A stretch of DNA of 64,000 bases from Beduinella massiliensis (GTDB lineage Bacteria; Bacillota; Clostridia; Christensenellales; Aristaeellaceae), in assembly GCF_900199405.1 (NCBI RefSeq), contig NZ_LT963430.1:2015605-2079604 (forward strand), written 5' to 3'. The position numbers and the translations under genes were made by a program. The notes beneath the pieces are model-generated. The model did not search any database and had not been told where the DNA came from. It saw nothing but the letters and a program-made list of their open reading frames with translations. Below are positions 17,876 through 25,599 of this stretch, piece by piece (the stretch's first letter is position 1; each line of letters begins with the position of its first letter).

Positions 17876-20338
17876 ATGATCGCACAATCTCTGAACGGGA
17901 GCTGGCGCATGCAGAGAGCGGGGGACGACGCATGGCTCGACGCGGTGGTCCCGGGCTCCGTATACGCGGATTTGCTGCGCGCAGGCAGGCTGGAGGACCC
18001 CTTTTACCGGGAAAATGAGCAGGCGGCGTTTGACGTGATGCGGGAGGACTACGTCTATACCCGCAGCTTTTCAGTGGACGAAACTCTGCTCGCCTGCGAC
18101 GCGGTGCTGCTTCGCTGCGAGGGTTTGGACACGCTGTGCGACGTGACGGTGAACGGTGAAGCGGTCGCCAGCGCCGACAACATGCACCGCACCTGGGAGT
18201 GGGACGTGAAGGACATGCTGCGTGCGGGCGAAAACGAGGTGCGTATCCTGTTCCGTTCGCCGCTCAGGTACATCCTTGCGGAGAACGAAGCACGCCCCTG
18301 CTGGGGTACGACGGACGCGACGCCGGGATTTTCACATCTGCGCAAGGCGCATTGCATGTTCGGCTGGGATTGGGGGCCTCGCCTGCCGGATGCGGGCATC
18401 TGGAGGGACATCTCGCTGCTGGGGATCGAAATGGCCCGCATCGACAGCGTGTACGTCGGCCAGCTGCACGAGGACGGGCGCGTGATTCTTTCCCTTGAGC
18501 CGGAGCTGGATGCCTACATGGAGGAGGAGATGACCCTTTCGGCTACGGTTACGGCGCCGGATGGGCGGGTGTACCGCCCCAAGGACGACGAATCGCTGAA
18601 CGTCGTAATCGGCGAGCCCATGCTCTGGTGGCCTGCGGGCTATGGAGACCAGCCGCTTTACACCGTACGCGTGGAGCTTTCAAAGGATGAAAAGCTGCTG
18701 GACGTGTGGGAGCGGCGTATCGGCCTTCGTACGTTGACGGTTTCGCGCGAGAAGGACGAATGGGGAGAGGAATTCTGCCATGTGATCAACGGCGTCAAAA
18801 TTTTCGCGATGGGCGGCGATTACATCCCGGAGGACAATATCCTTTCCCGCGTGACGCCCGAACGCACGCGCCGCCTGTTGGAGGACGCAAAGCTGGCGCA
18901 TTTTAATACGGTTCGCGTCTGGGGCGGGGGGTATTATCCGGACGACTTCTTCTTCGACATCTGCGACGAGCTGGGCCTGCTCGTCTGGCAGGACTTCATG
19001 TACGCCTGCGCGTTCTACGATTTGACGGAGGACTTCGAGGAATCCATTACACAGGAAGCGATCGACAACGTGCTGCGCCTGCGCCATCACGCGTCGCTGG
19101 CGTTGCTTTGCGGAAACAACGAGATGGAGATGTTCCAGAAGGAAGCGGCGGACGCCGTTCGTGCGGGGCAGTCCGGATTTGGCGTAAGGCGCCCCAGCCA
19201 CATGGCCGATTACACGAAGATGTTTGAATACATCATCCCCAACGTGGTAAAGGCTTACGCGCCGCAGACATTTTACTGGCCTGCATCGCCCTCCTCCGGA
19301 GGGGCGTTTGACGAGCCGAACGACCCCAATCGCGGCGACGTGCACTATTGGGACGTGTGGCACGGCGAAAAGCCCTTCACAGAGTACCGCAAGTTCCACT
19401 TCCGCTACGCGTCGGAGTTTGGCTTCCAGTCCTTCCCGTGCCTGGAAACGGTCAAGTCCTTTACGCTGCCTGAAGACCGCAACATCTTCTCGCGCGTCAT
19501 GGAGCGTCATCAGCGCAATCGCGCGGCAAACGGAAAAATCCTTTCCTACCTGTCGCAGACCTACCGCTACCCGGAGAGCTTCGATAACCTGCTGTATGCC
19601 TCTCAGCTCTTGCAGGCGGACGCCATCCGCTACGGTGTGGAGCACTGGCGCAGGTTCCGCGGGCGCTGTATGGGCGCGATCATCTGGCAGCTCAACGATT
19701 GCTGGCCCGTGGCGTCCTGGTCTTCCATCGACTACTATGGCCGCTGGAAGGCGCTGCATTACGCGGCCAAGCGCTTCTTCGCGCCGGTAATGCTCTCCTG
19801 CTGCGAGGAGGGCGAAATCACCCAGAACCCCCAGATCAACGAGTTCCATCCAGAGCCCATCGAGCGCTCGATCACCCTGTGCGTGGCCAATGAGACGCGC
19901 TTTACGGTGCACGGAATCGTGCGCTGGGCGCTTCGCACACCCGACGGTGCGGTCGTACGCGAGGGAGCAGAGGAGATCGAAGTGCCGGCGCTTTCCAGCC
20001 GTTGGCTGAAAAAGCTCTGCTTTGAGGAAGCGTCGCTCACGGCAAACTACGCGAGCTTTTCGTTTGAACAGGATGGCAAGGCGGTCTCCTGCGGCACAGC
20101 GCTCTTCTGCGCGCCTAAACACTTTGCGTTTATGGATCCCAAACTTGCCCTGCGCTTAGAGGGAGACGAGGTCGTCGTTACGGCCTGTGCGTTCGCTCGC
20201 TATGTGCAGATCGAATCGGAGGACGCGGATCTGCTGCTTTCGGACAATTTCTTCGATATGAACGCGGGCGAGCGCCGCGTAAAGGTGCTTCGCGGCAGCG
20301 CAAAACAGCTTCGGGCGCGCAGCGTCTACGACCTGTAA
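17876..20338 (+). CDS. Beta-mannosidase, GH2 family
   Basis: Glycoside hydrolase that removes terminal beta-mannosyl residues from manno-oligosaccharides or N-glycan cores, 820 residues, no signal peptide, so intracellular. Domain order is typical: jelly-roll (about 1-180), Ig-like (180-290), TIM barrel (290-600) and C-terminal beta domains. The acid/base is Glu416 in GNNEMEMF and the nucleophile is Glu514 in ASEFGFQS; both contexts are those of GH2 beta-mannosidases rather than beta-galactosidases. ATG 17876 is chosen because GAAAGG is 9 bases upstream, while the ATG at 17867 abuts it. No transporter is adjacent, but the stand-alone sugar ABC ATPase at 4 kb could serve uptake of its substrates. 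Confidence 0.92.
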   Translation: MIAQSLNGSWRMQRAGDDAWLDAVVPGSVYADLLRAGRLEDPFYRENEQAAFDVMREDYVYTRSFSVDETLLACDAVLLRCEGLDTLCDVTVNGEAVASADNMHRTWEWDVKDMLRAGENEVRILFRSPLRYILAENEARPCWGTTDATPGFSHLRKAHCMFGWDWGPRLPDAGIWRDISLLGIEMARIDSVYVGQLHEDGRVILSLEPELDAYMEEEMTLSATVTAPDGRVYRPKDDESLNVVIGEPMLWWPAGYGDQPLYTVRVELSKDEKLLDVWERRIGLRTLTVSREKDEWGEEFCHVINGVKIFAMGGDYIPEDNILSRVTPERTRRLLEDAKLAHFNTVRVWGGGYYPDDFFFDICDELGLLVWQDFMYACAFYDLTEDFEESITQEAIDNVLRLRHHASLALLCGNNEMEMFQKEAADAVRAGQSGFGVRRPSHMADYTKMFEYIIPNVVKAYAPQTFYWPASPSSGGAFDEPNDPNRGDVHYWDVWHGEKPFTEYRKFHFRYASEFGFQSFPCLETVKSFTLPEDRNIFSRVMERHQRNRAANGKILSYLSQTYRYPESFDNLLYASQLLQADAIRYGVEHWRRFRGRCMGAIIWQLNDCWPVASWSSIDYYGRWKALHYAAKRFFAPVMLSCCEEGEITQNPQINEFHPEPIERSITLCVANETRFTVHGIVRWALRTPDGAVVREGAEEIEVPALSSRWLKKLCFEEASLTANYASFSFEQDGKAVSCGTALFCAPKHFAFMDPKLALRLEGDEVVVTACAFARYVQIESEDADLLLSDNFFDMNAGERRVKVLRGSAKQLRARSVYDL

Positions 20339-20425
20339 GCACGGCGTCACTCATGGAAGACCGGGGTGCAGGGAAGGATACATTTTGAACCGAACCGGAT
20401 CGGAAGACGGAAAGGGATGAGAAAT

Positions 20426-20632
20426 GTGTCTTTGAAGCACCTTTTGCAGCGGGATCAACGTGCCGCAGCCTTTTACGAGTCGCTGCACCCTTGCGTGAAG
20501 CGCGCGGTGGACAGTCGCATGGACGAAATCGACAACGTTGAAGATCTGAGCGCCGTCGCGAATAACGCGATGACACAGGGCTTGCGCGAGTTCGGCGGCA
20601 TCTACGACGACAGCGAAACCTGGCCGGACTAG
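20426..20632 (+). CDS. Small conserved-type hypothetical protein
   Basis: Short protein of 68 residues if it begins at GTG 20426 (GGAAAGGG is 9 bases upstream), or 71 if it begins at ATG 20417, which abuts the SD. The sequence is charged and probably helical, with segments FYESLHPCVKRAVDSRMDEI and a YDDSETWPD tail. It has no membrane segment and no metal motif beyond one cysteine. Codon use matches the neighbours. I do not recognise a named family with certainty. A large hairpin follows. Confidence 0.6.
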   Translation: MSLKHLLQRDQRAAAFYESLHPCVKRAVDSRMDEIDNVEDLSAVANNAMTQGLREFGGIYDDSETWPD

Positions 20633-20640
20633 ACGCAAAC

Positions 20641-20676
20641 GTGCCCCGGCGGCTTGAACGAAAGCCGCTGGGGCAC
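20641..20676. terminator. Large stem-loop between convergent small genes
   Basis: A 15-base arm (20641-20655) pairs with 20662-20676 with a single mismatch and a 6-base loop. It sits between the + strand gene ending at 20632 and the - strand small ORF ending at 20703. Neither flank has a long T run, so termination efficiency is uncertain. Confidence 0.5.
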
Positions 20677-20702
20677 GAATCTATGTGAAAAGGCTTGTTG
20701 CC

Positions 20703-20846
20703 TTAGTGGGCACGCGGGCCAAAGGAGCGGCGGGATAGCGCAGGCAGGGGAAGAATTGAGGTGCCCAGCCGGGTGTCGATCGCGGATAGAAGCAGGTAAA
20801 GCTGCGGGAAACGAAGCGCGAGCTTCGTGAGAAAATTTTCTTTCAT
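20703..20846 (-). CDS. Candidate 47-residue peptide with consensus SD
   Basis: A short open frame on the minus strand begins with ATG at 20846, 7 bases after a perfect AGGAGGTG (20861-20854). It reads MKENFLTKLALRFPQLYLLL then a proline- and arginine-rich tail, SRRSFGPRAH. The amphipathic/hydrophobic N-terminal half could insert in a membrane. A TATACT element lies upstream on the same strand (around 20878-20873) without a good -35. The strength of the SD is the main argument for translation. I do not recognise it. It could be a leaderless bioactive peptide or a small membrane protein. Confidence 0.45.
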   Translation of the reverse strand: MKENFLTKLALRFPQLYLLLSAIDTRLGTSILPLPALSRRSFGPRAH

Positions 20847-20961
20847 GAAGAATCACCTCCTGTTGTTGTGAAAGAGTATACAGCCCAACTGTGTCCGCAG
20901 AATGAACGCATAAAGGCCAATTGTGAAAAATGAAGGAGAGCGTGTGGCGACGCGCACGCGG

Positions 20962-20990
20962 TTGCTGAAAAAGGCGCGTCATGATAGAAT
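20962..20990 (+). promoter_or_regulatory. Promoter of the zincin-like gene
   Basis: TTGCTG (20962-20967), a 17-base spacer and TAGAAT (20985-20990). The start would be near 20998, shortly before the SD at 21007. Confidence 0.6.
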
Positions 20991-21019
20991 AAGGAGAACG
21001 ACAGGCGGAGGTGCAGAAT

Positions 21020-21400
21020 ATGGTATCGCTGGAACAATTCCACGAGATGCTGGACGAGGAGGCGGAAGAGCTCCCCGAAGTGCTTTACCGTGGGCTCAAC
21101 GGGGGCGTCATCCTCTCTGAAGCCTGCCGTTTAAGCGAACACGCGCGCGCGGACGACCTGTATACGATGGGAGAATACCAGTACAGCGGCGCGATGGGCA
21201 GCCGCATCGTGATTTATTACGGATCGTTTCAGCAAGTATACGGGAATTGTTCCCCGGAGGAGCTCAGAAGGCACGTGCGCGAGGTGCTGCGCCACGAATT
21301 CCGCCACCACCTGGAGCGTCAGGCGGGCGTGCGCGACCTGGAACGCGAGGACGAGGCGGACATCCGCCGCTATCTGTACGGAGATCGGAGAAGGCGCTGA
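21020..21400 (+). CDS. Metallopeptidase-like protein with HExxH motif (zincin type)
   Basis: Cytoplasmic protein of 126 residues. It contains HEFRHHLE near residue 93, a perfect HExxH zinc-binding motif, with a downstream EDEADI acidic segment that could supply the third ligand. Size and layout fit the small bacterial zincin-like metallopeptidase family (Pfam Zincin_1), often found as an isolated gene in Firmicutes and Actinobacteria. ATG 21020 is chosen over a GTG at 21011, which overlaps the SD GGAGG (21007-21011). It has its own promoter and is convergent with the heavy-metal ATPase. The natural substrate is unknown. Confidence 0.78.
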   Translation: MVSLEQFHEMLDEEAEELPEVLYRGLNGGVILSEACRLSEHARADDLYTMGEYQYSGAMGSRIVIYYGSFQQVYGNCSPEELRRHVREVLRHEFRHHLERQAGVRDLEREDEADIRRYLYGDRRRR

Positions 21401-21490
21401 TCCGGACGATGCCCGCATCCGACTTCGTACGTCCGTTGACGGCGTCCATTTGCGCATGCCAATGCAGCGCGTAATTTTCGCGGCAAATCA

Positions 21491-21521
21491 AAAGGGCCCG
21501 CCGGCAGATGCACCGGCGGGC
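21491..21521 (-). terminator. Terminator of the heavy-metal ATPase operon
   Basis: A perfect 9-bp stem (GCCCGCCGG 21496-21504 with CCGGCGGGC 21513-21521). Read on the minus strand it is followed by CCTTTTGATTT. Confidence 0.72.
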
Positions 21522-21537
21522 AATCCTATGCGGAGCT

Positions 21538-23388
21538 TTATAGATTTTTGACGTGCAACGCGCGCGTCGCGTTAAGAATCGCGATCACCGAGACGCCCAC
21601 ATCCGCGAAGACGGCGGCCCACATGTTCGCCAGGCCCAGCGCGCCCAGCGCGAGCACGACGGCCTTGACGCCCAACGCGAAGACGATGTTCTGGCGCACG
21701 ATGCGAAGCGTCCGGCGGGAAATGCGAATAGCGTCCGCAATCCTGGAAGGCTTGTCGTCCATCAGCACCACATCTGCCGCCTCAATCGCCGCGGCGGAAC
21801 CCAGCGCGCCCATCGCGATGCCGATGTCCGCGCGGGTGAGAACGGGAGCGTCGTTGATGCCGTCGCCGACGAAGACGAGCTGTTCGCTTCCCTGCTTTTC
21901 GCAAAGCAGCCGCTCGGCCTGCTCGACCTTTTGCGCGGGCAGAAGCTGGGCGTGCACCTCGTCCACGCCGAGTTCGGCGGCAACTGCCCTGCCGACCCTT
22001 TCAGAGTCGCCGGTCAGCATGACGGTCTTGCGAACGCCGGTTTCCTTGAGCGCGGCGATTGCCTTTTTCGCGTCGGGCTTGACGGTGTCGGAGATCACGA
22101 CGTGGCCCATGTACTGCCCGTCGGCCGCTACGTGTACGATGGTACCCGCCTTGTGGCAATCGTGCCATTCGACCCCTGCCTGGTCCATCAGCTTGCCATT
22201 GCCGGCGTAAATCAGGCGCCCGTCTACCCGCGCCTTTACGCCATGGCCGGGGAGCTCGCTGACGTCCTGCACGCGCCCGGCGTCCAGCTCGGCGTGGCAG
22301 GCCTCTCGCAGGGAACGGGAAATGGGATGATCGGAGAAGCTTTCCGCCAGCGCTGCGATCTCCAGCAGCTCCTTCTCGGAGACTTCGTCCGGGTGCACAG
22401 CCGTGACCTCAAAGCTGCCGCGCGTGAGGGTGCCCGTCTTGTCGAAGACGACGATGCCCGCATGAGAGAGCGCTTCCAGATAATTGCTGCCCTTGACGAG
22501 GATACCGCACTTGGAGGCGCCGCCGATGCCGCCAAAGAAGCTGAGGGGAATGGAGATCACCAGCGCACAGGGGCAGGAGATGACGAGGAACGTAAGCGCG
22601 CGGCTGATCCACTCGCCCCACCCGCCGCCCAACAGAAGCGGAGGAAGCACCGCCAGCACCGCCGCGCCGATGACGACGGCAGGGGTGTAGTAACGCGCAA
22701 ACTTGGTGATGAAGTTCTCCGCCTTCGCCTTTTTGCTGCTGGAGTTTTCGACGAGATCGAGGATCTTGGAAACCGTCGATTCTCCAAAGGGCTGGGTCAC
22801 GCGGACGCGCAACAGTCCGGATAGGTTGATACAGCCGCTGACGACGCCGTCGCCGGGGCGGGCCTCCCGGGGCAGGGATTCGCCGGTCAGCGCAGCCGTA
22901 TCCAGCGTGGAGGAACCTTCCAGCACGGTGCCGTCCAGCGGTACCTTTTCTCCGGGCTTTACGACGATGACGTCCCCGACGGCGATTTCTTCGGGGTCTA
23001 CCTGTACGAGCGCTCCATCTCGTTCGATGTTGGCAAAGTCCGGGCGGATGTCCATCAGAGAGGAAATCGACTGGCGGGAGCGTCCGACCGCGTAGCTCTG
23101 GAACAGCTCGCCCACCTGATAGAAGAGCATCACGAAGACGGCTTCTGCGTAGTCTCCTAGAGCAAGCGCGCCCAGCGTCGCCACGGCCATGAGAAAATTC
23201 TCATCGAAAATCTGACCGCCGCGGATGTTGCGCAGCGCGCGCCACAGGACGTCCCAGCCGACGAGCGCATAGGGAACGAGGAACAGCGCAGCGCGCAGCC
23301 ATCCCTCCGCAGGGATCAGCGCCGCCGCGCTAAGAAGCGCAGCGCCCACGAGGATGCGCACGAGCATCTTTTTTTGCTTGTTGGACAA
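21538..23388 (-). CDS. Heavy-metal P1B-type ATPase (Zn/Cd/Pb exporter type)
   Basis: Membrane ATPase that expels divalent soft metals, 616 residues from TTG 23388, which lies 5-6 bases after GAGGAGGG; an earlier in-frame TTG overlaps the SD. The metal-transport motif is Cys272-Pro-Cys274 in ISCPCALV, the phosphorylated residue is Asp316 in DKTGTLT, and GDGINDAPV marks the hinge. The last helix has FADVGVSVIAILNATRAL with the Asp typical of the Zn/Cd/Pb subgroup; copper pumps differ here. Unlike most family members it has no N-terminal HMA domain. That domain is made by the small gene just upstream in the same operon. Confidence 0.92.
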   Translation of the reverse strand: MSNKQKKMLVRILVGAALLSAAALIPAEGWLRAALFLVPYALVGWDVLWRALRNIRGGQIFDENFLMAVATLGALALGDYAEAVFVMLFYQVGELFQSYAVGRSRQSISSLMDIRPDFANIERDGALVQVDPEEIAVGDVIVVKPGEKVPLDGTVLEGSSTLDTAALTGESLPREARPGDGVVSGCINLSGLLRVRVTQPFGESTVSKILDLVENSSSKKAKAENFITKFARYYTPAVVIGAAVLAVLPPLLLGGGWGEWISRALTFLVISCPCALVISIPLSFFGGIGGASKCGILVKGSNYLEALSHAGIVVFDKTGTLTRGSFEVTAVHPDEVSEKELLEIAALAESFSDHPISRSLREACHAELDAGRVQDVSELPGHGVKARVDGRLIYAGNGKLMDQAGVEWHDCHKAGTIVHVAADGQYMGHVVISDTVKPDAKKAIAALKETGVRKTVMLTGDSERVGRAVAAELGVDEVHAQLLPAQKVEQAERLLCEKQGSEQLVFVGDGINDAPVLTRADIGIAMGALGSAAAIEAADVVLMDDKPSRIADAIRISRRTLRIVRQNIVFALGVKAVVLALGALGLANMWAAVFADVGVSVIAILNATRALHVKNL

Positions 23389-23431
23389 GAGAACCCTCCT
23401 CGCTTTCAACGGGCGGCCGTGCCGCCTATCG

Positions 23432-23650
23432 TTACAGAACGACGGTGCAGTCCGGCTCGATCTTCCGGCAGGCCTTGACGGCCTCCTTGACGACCGCGTC
23501 GAAGCGGTCGTCCGCTGCCGTAAGCGTCAGCTTCTGCGACAGAAAGCTGACGGATACATCTTCGACGCCTTCGATCTTGCGGATGGCATCCTCCATCTTG
23601 GCGGCGCAGTTGGCGCAGTCCAGGTCGATCAGTTTAAAATGCTTTTTCAT
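23432..23650 (-). CDS. Stand-alone HMA metal-binding protein
   Basis: A 72-residue ferredoxin-fold metal-binding domain, the size of CopZ. The metal site is the CxxC motif in DLDCANCAAKM, near residues 9-16, followed by the VEDVSVSFLSQKLTL strand seen in HMA domains. The preceding Asp-Cys, rather than the Met-x-Cys of copper chaperones, resembles the HMA domains of ZntA/CadA proteins. ATG 23650 is chosen with AAGGGAG upstream; a longer frame to 23722 has no SD. It is the first gene of the operon with the P-type ATPase, which lacks this domain, so it probably delivers metal to the pump or regulates it. Confidence 0.85.
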   Translation of the reverse strand: MKKHFKLIDLDCANCAAKMEDAIRKIEGVEDVSVSFLSQKLTLTAADDRFDAVVKEAVKACRKIEPDCTVVL

Positions 23651-23704
23651 GATTACCGCTCCCTTCTCAATTATGCTCCAGAACGATCGCGTTTGAATCT
23701 CGAA

Positions 23705-23724
23705 AGATGAACGATTGCTCATCT
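23705..23724. promoter_or_regulatory. Inverted repeat at the start of the metal-export operon
   Basis: AGATGA (23705-23710) and TCATCT (23719-23724) form a perfect 6-bp inverted repeat with an 8-base spacer. It covers about +1 to +20 of the minus-strand promoter. Position and TGA/TCA half-sites fit operators of ArsR/SmtB-type metal repressors. The regulator gene is not in the window. Confidence 0.45.
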
Positions 23725-23730
23725 GCTGAT

Positions 23731-23759
23731 ATTATAGATCAATGAAATGAAAACGTCAA
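23731..23759 (-). promoter_or_regulatory. Promoter of the heavy-metal export operon
   Basis: On the minus strand TTGACG (23759-23754), a 17-base spacer and perfect TATAAT (23736-23731). A second AT-rich inverted repeat, ATCAATA (23767-23773) with TATTGAT (23784-23790), lies just upstream of the -35 box. Confidence 0.82.
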
Positions 23760-23838
23760 TAGAAAAATCAATATATTTTGAATTATTGATATATTCTTGC
23801 GAGAGAACGGTATTTCGACCGGTTTTTGACGTGAAAGG

Positions 23839-23867
23839 TTGAACATTGCCGGTGAATGTGGTAGACT
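23839..23867 (+). promoter_or_regulatory. Probable promoter of the Hpt / HD-GYP genes
   Basis: TTGAAC (23839-23844), a 17-base spacer and TAGACT (23862-23867). The leader would be about 108 bases long. It is divergent from the metal-export promoter. Confidence 0.55.
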
Positions 23868-23981
23868 ATATCAGATTGGTTTTCCACACAGGCAAGACGG
23901 CATCGTTGTTTTGCCATGCAAATACAGATAACGCCGCGCGCACCCGTATTTTGCGCGCCTACATTAGTTGAGGGATAGAAA

Positions 23982-24335
23982 ATGGAGTTTAGAGACGCGC
24001 TTATCTCGCTTGACGTAAACCTTCCGGAAACGCTGCATCGTTTTTCCGGAAATGAAGGTTTGCTCAGGCGCTTCGTCATGCGGTTTCCGCAGGACGCGAC
24101 CTACCGTGAGCTTAAGGATGCCATCGAGCAGGGCGATTCGCAGAAAATAGAGAGGACGGCCCACACCCTTAAGGGGTTGTCGGCCAATCTGGGCTTTGGA
24201 AAACTGCAGGCGGCCTGCAACGACCTTGTGGTCGCTGTTCGCCAGGGGCAAGGTTCGAGCGTACCTGCCCTCTATGAAACGGTGCGCGCTGAATACGATA
24301 AGATTTTGCAGTATTTAGGGCAGGTGGACGCTTAA
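23982..24335 (+). CDS. Histidine phosphotransfer (Hpt) domain protein
   Basis: Cytoplasmic phosphorelay carrier, 117 residues, made only of an Hpt four-helix bundle. The phosphoacceptor histidine lies in RTAHTLKGLSANLG, a textbook Hpt motif, near residue 59. The next gene, 59 bases downstream, encodes a receiver domain fused to an HD-GYP phosphodiesterase, so the pair probably passes phosphate from an unlinked hybrid kinase to that regulator. No kinase is encoded nearby. Confidence 0.88.
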   Translation: MEFRDALISLDVNLPETLHRFSGNEGLLRRFVMRFPQDATYRELKDAIEQGDSQKIERTAHTLKGLSANLGFGKLQAACNDLVVAVRQGQGSSVPALYETVRAEYDKILQYLGQVDA

Positions 24336-24394
24336 AACGGTTCCGCGCGGAGCCTGAACGATACGGAAGATCAACAACGGAAGGAGGATGTGCT

Positions 24395-25549
24395 GTGCGC
24401 AGTGACAAAGCGCTGCTCATCGTGGACGACGTGGAATTGAACCGCGCACTGCTCAGTGAGGCGTTCAACGGCATCTATGCGACGCTTGAAGCGGAAAATG
24501 GCCGGGATGCGCTGGAGATCATCGACGCACATCCGATGGGGATCGCCGCGATCCTGCTGGATCTCGTCATGCCGGTAATGGACGGCTTTGCGGTGCTGCA
24601 GGCCCTGACCCTGCGCGGGCTGATGAAGAAGATCCCCGTATTCCTGATTACGGCTGAAAATTCCGACGACACGCTGCGGCGCGGATACGAACTGGGCGTG
24701 GTCGATATCATCAAGAAGCCCTTTATGCCAGAGTTCATCCGCAGGCGTATCAACAACGTGATTGAGCTGTACGAAAACAGAGAGCAGCTCAAGCACGTCG
24801 TGGACGAGCAGGAGATTGCGCTGGACAGGCAGGCCCGCCAGCTGGAGGCGCAGGCGCAGAAGATTCAAGAGACAAACAGCGCGCTCATCGATACCCTGTC
24901 GACGGTTATCGAATTCAGAGACTGCGAGTCGGGCGAACACGTCAAGCGCATCCGCAGCCTGACGGCGGTGCTCCTCAAGTACATCGTGCACCACTACCCG
25001 CAGCTCGGCATTCGGGAAGAACAGATTCCGCAGATCACGGACGCTTCCGTCATGCATGACGTAGGCAAAATATCAATTCCGGATTACATCCTCAACAAGC
25101 CGGGCAGGCTGACTTCGGAAGAATACGAGATCATGAAGGAGCACACCATTCGCGGGTGCGAAATCCTGCAAAGCGTGCCCAGACTTCAGGAGAGCGAAAT
25201 CTACCAGTACTGCTACGACATCTGCCGCTATCATCACGAACGCTGGGATGGCCGCGGTTATCCGGATGGGCTCGTGGGGGATCAGATTCCCGTCTGGGCG
25301 CAGGTGGTGGCGTTGGCCGACGTCTACGACGCGCTGGTAAGCGTACGCGTTTACAAAAAGGCGTATACGCATGAGGAAGCGGTACATATGATCCTGGGCG
25401 GCGAATGCGGCGTGTTCAATCCGATTATGATCGAATGTTTTCGCGCGACGGCGGGATACATTCACGACACGCTGTACGCATCGGAGCCGGAGACCGTGAG
25501 GCAGTTGTACGAACGGCGGGAACCGATGCACGTCGCGTCACAAAAATGA
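24395..25549 (+). CDS. Response regulator with HD-GYP domain (c-di-GMP phosphodiesterase)
   Basis: A 384-residue two-domain regulator. The N-terminal receiver (1-125) has the acidic pair near Asp11-12 and the phosphoacceptor Asp56 in LLDLVMPVMDG. A coiled-coil (about 130-170) links it to an HD-GYP domain with His221-Asp222 in MHDVGKISIPD, the HHERWDGRGYPDG signature and further metal-binding residues. HD-GYP enzymes hydrolyse cyclic di-GMP, here under control of phosphorylation. It starts at GTG 24395, 7 bases after AAGGAGG. It follows an Hpt protein and ends at a terminator. Its output process (motility, attachment or development) is not shown by the context. Confidence 0.92.
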   Translation: MRSDKALLIVDDVELNRALLSEAFNGIYATLEAENGRDALEIIDAHPMGIAAILLDLVMPVMDGFAVLQALTLRGLMKKIPVFLITAENSDDTLRRGYELGVVDIIKKPFMPEFIRRRINNVIELYENREQLKHVVDEQEIALDRQARQLEAQAQKIQETNSALIDTLSTVIEFRDCESGEHVKRIRSLTAVLLKYIVHHYPQLGIREEQIPQITDASVMHDVGKISIPDYILNKPGRLTSEEYEIMKEHTIRGCEILQSVPRLQESEIYQYCYDICRYHHERWDGRGYPDGLVGDQIPVWAQVVALADVYDALVSVRVYKKAYTHEEAVHMILGGECGVFNPIMIECFRATAGYIHDTLYASEPETVRQLYERREPMHVASQK

Positions 25550-25554
25550 AATCA

Positions 25555-25586
25555 GGCAGCCGAAGCGAAGGTTTCGGCTGCTTTTG
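25555..25586 (+). terminator. Rho-independent terminator after the HD-GYP gene
   Basis: A 9-bp stem (GCAGCCGAA 25556-25564 with TTCGGCTGC 25573-25581) is followed by TTTTGT. Confidence 0.8.
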
Positions 25587-25599
25587 TATGGAGGCAAAA

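Noticed and set aside
18680-20122. Minus-strand open frame of 480 codons inside the beta-mannosidase gene
   Set aside because: The plus strand encodes an intact GH2 enzyme with both catalytic glutamates. The antisense frame lacks an SD and any recognisable motif.
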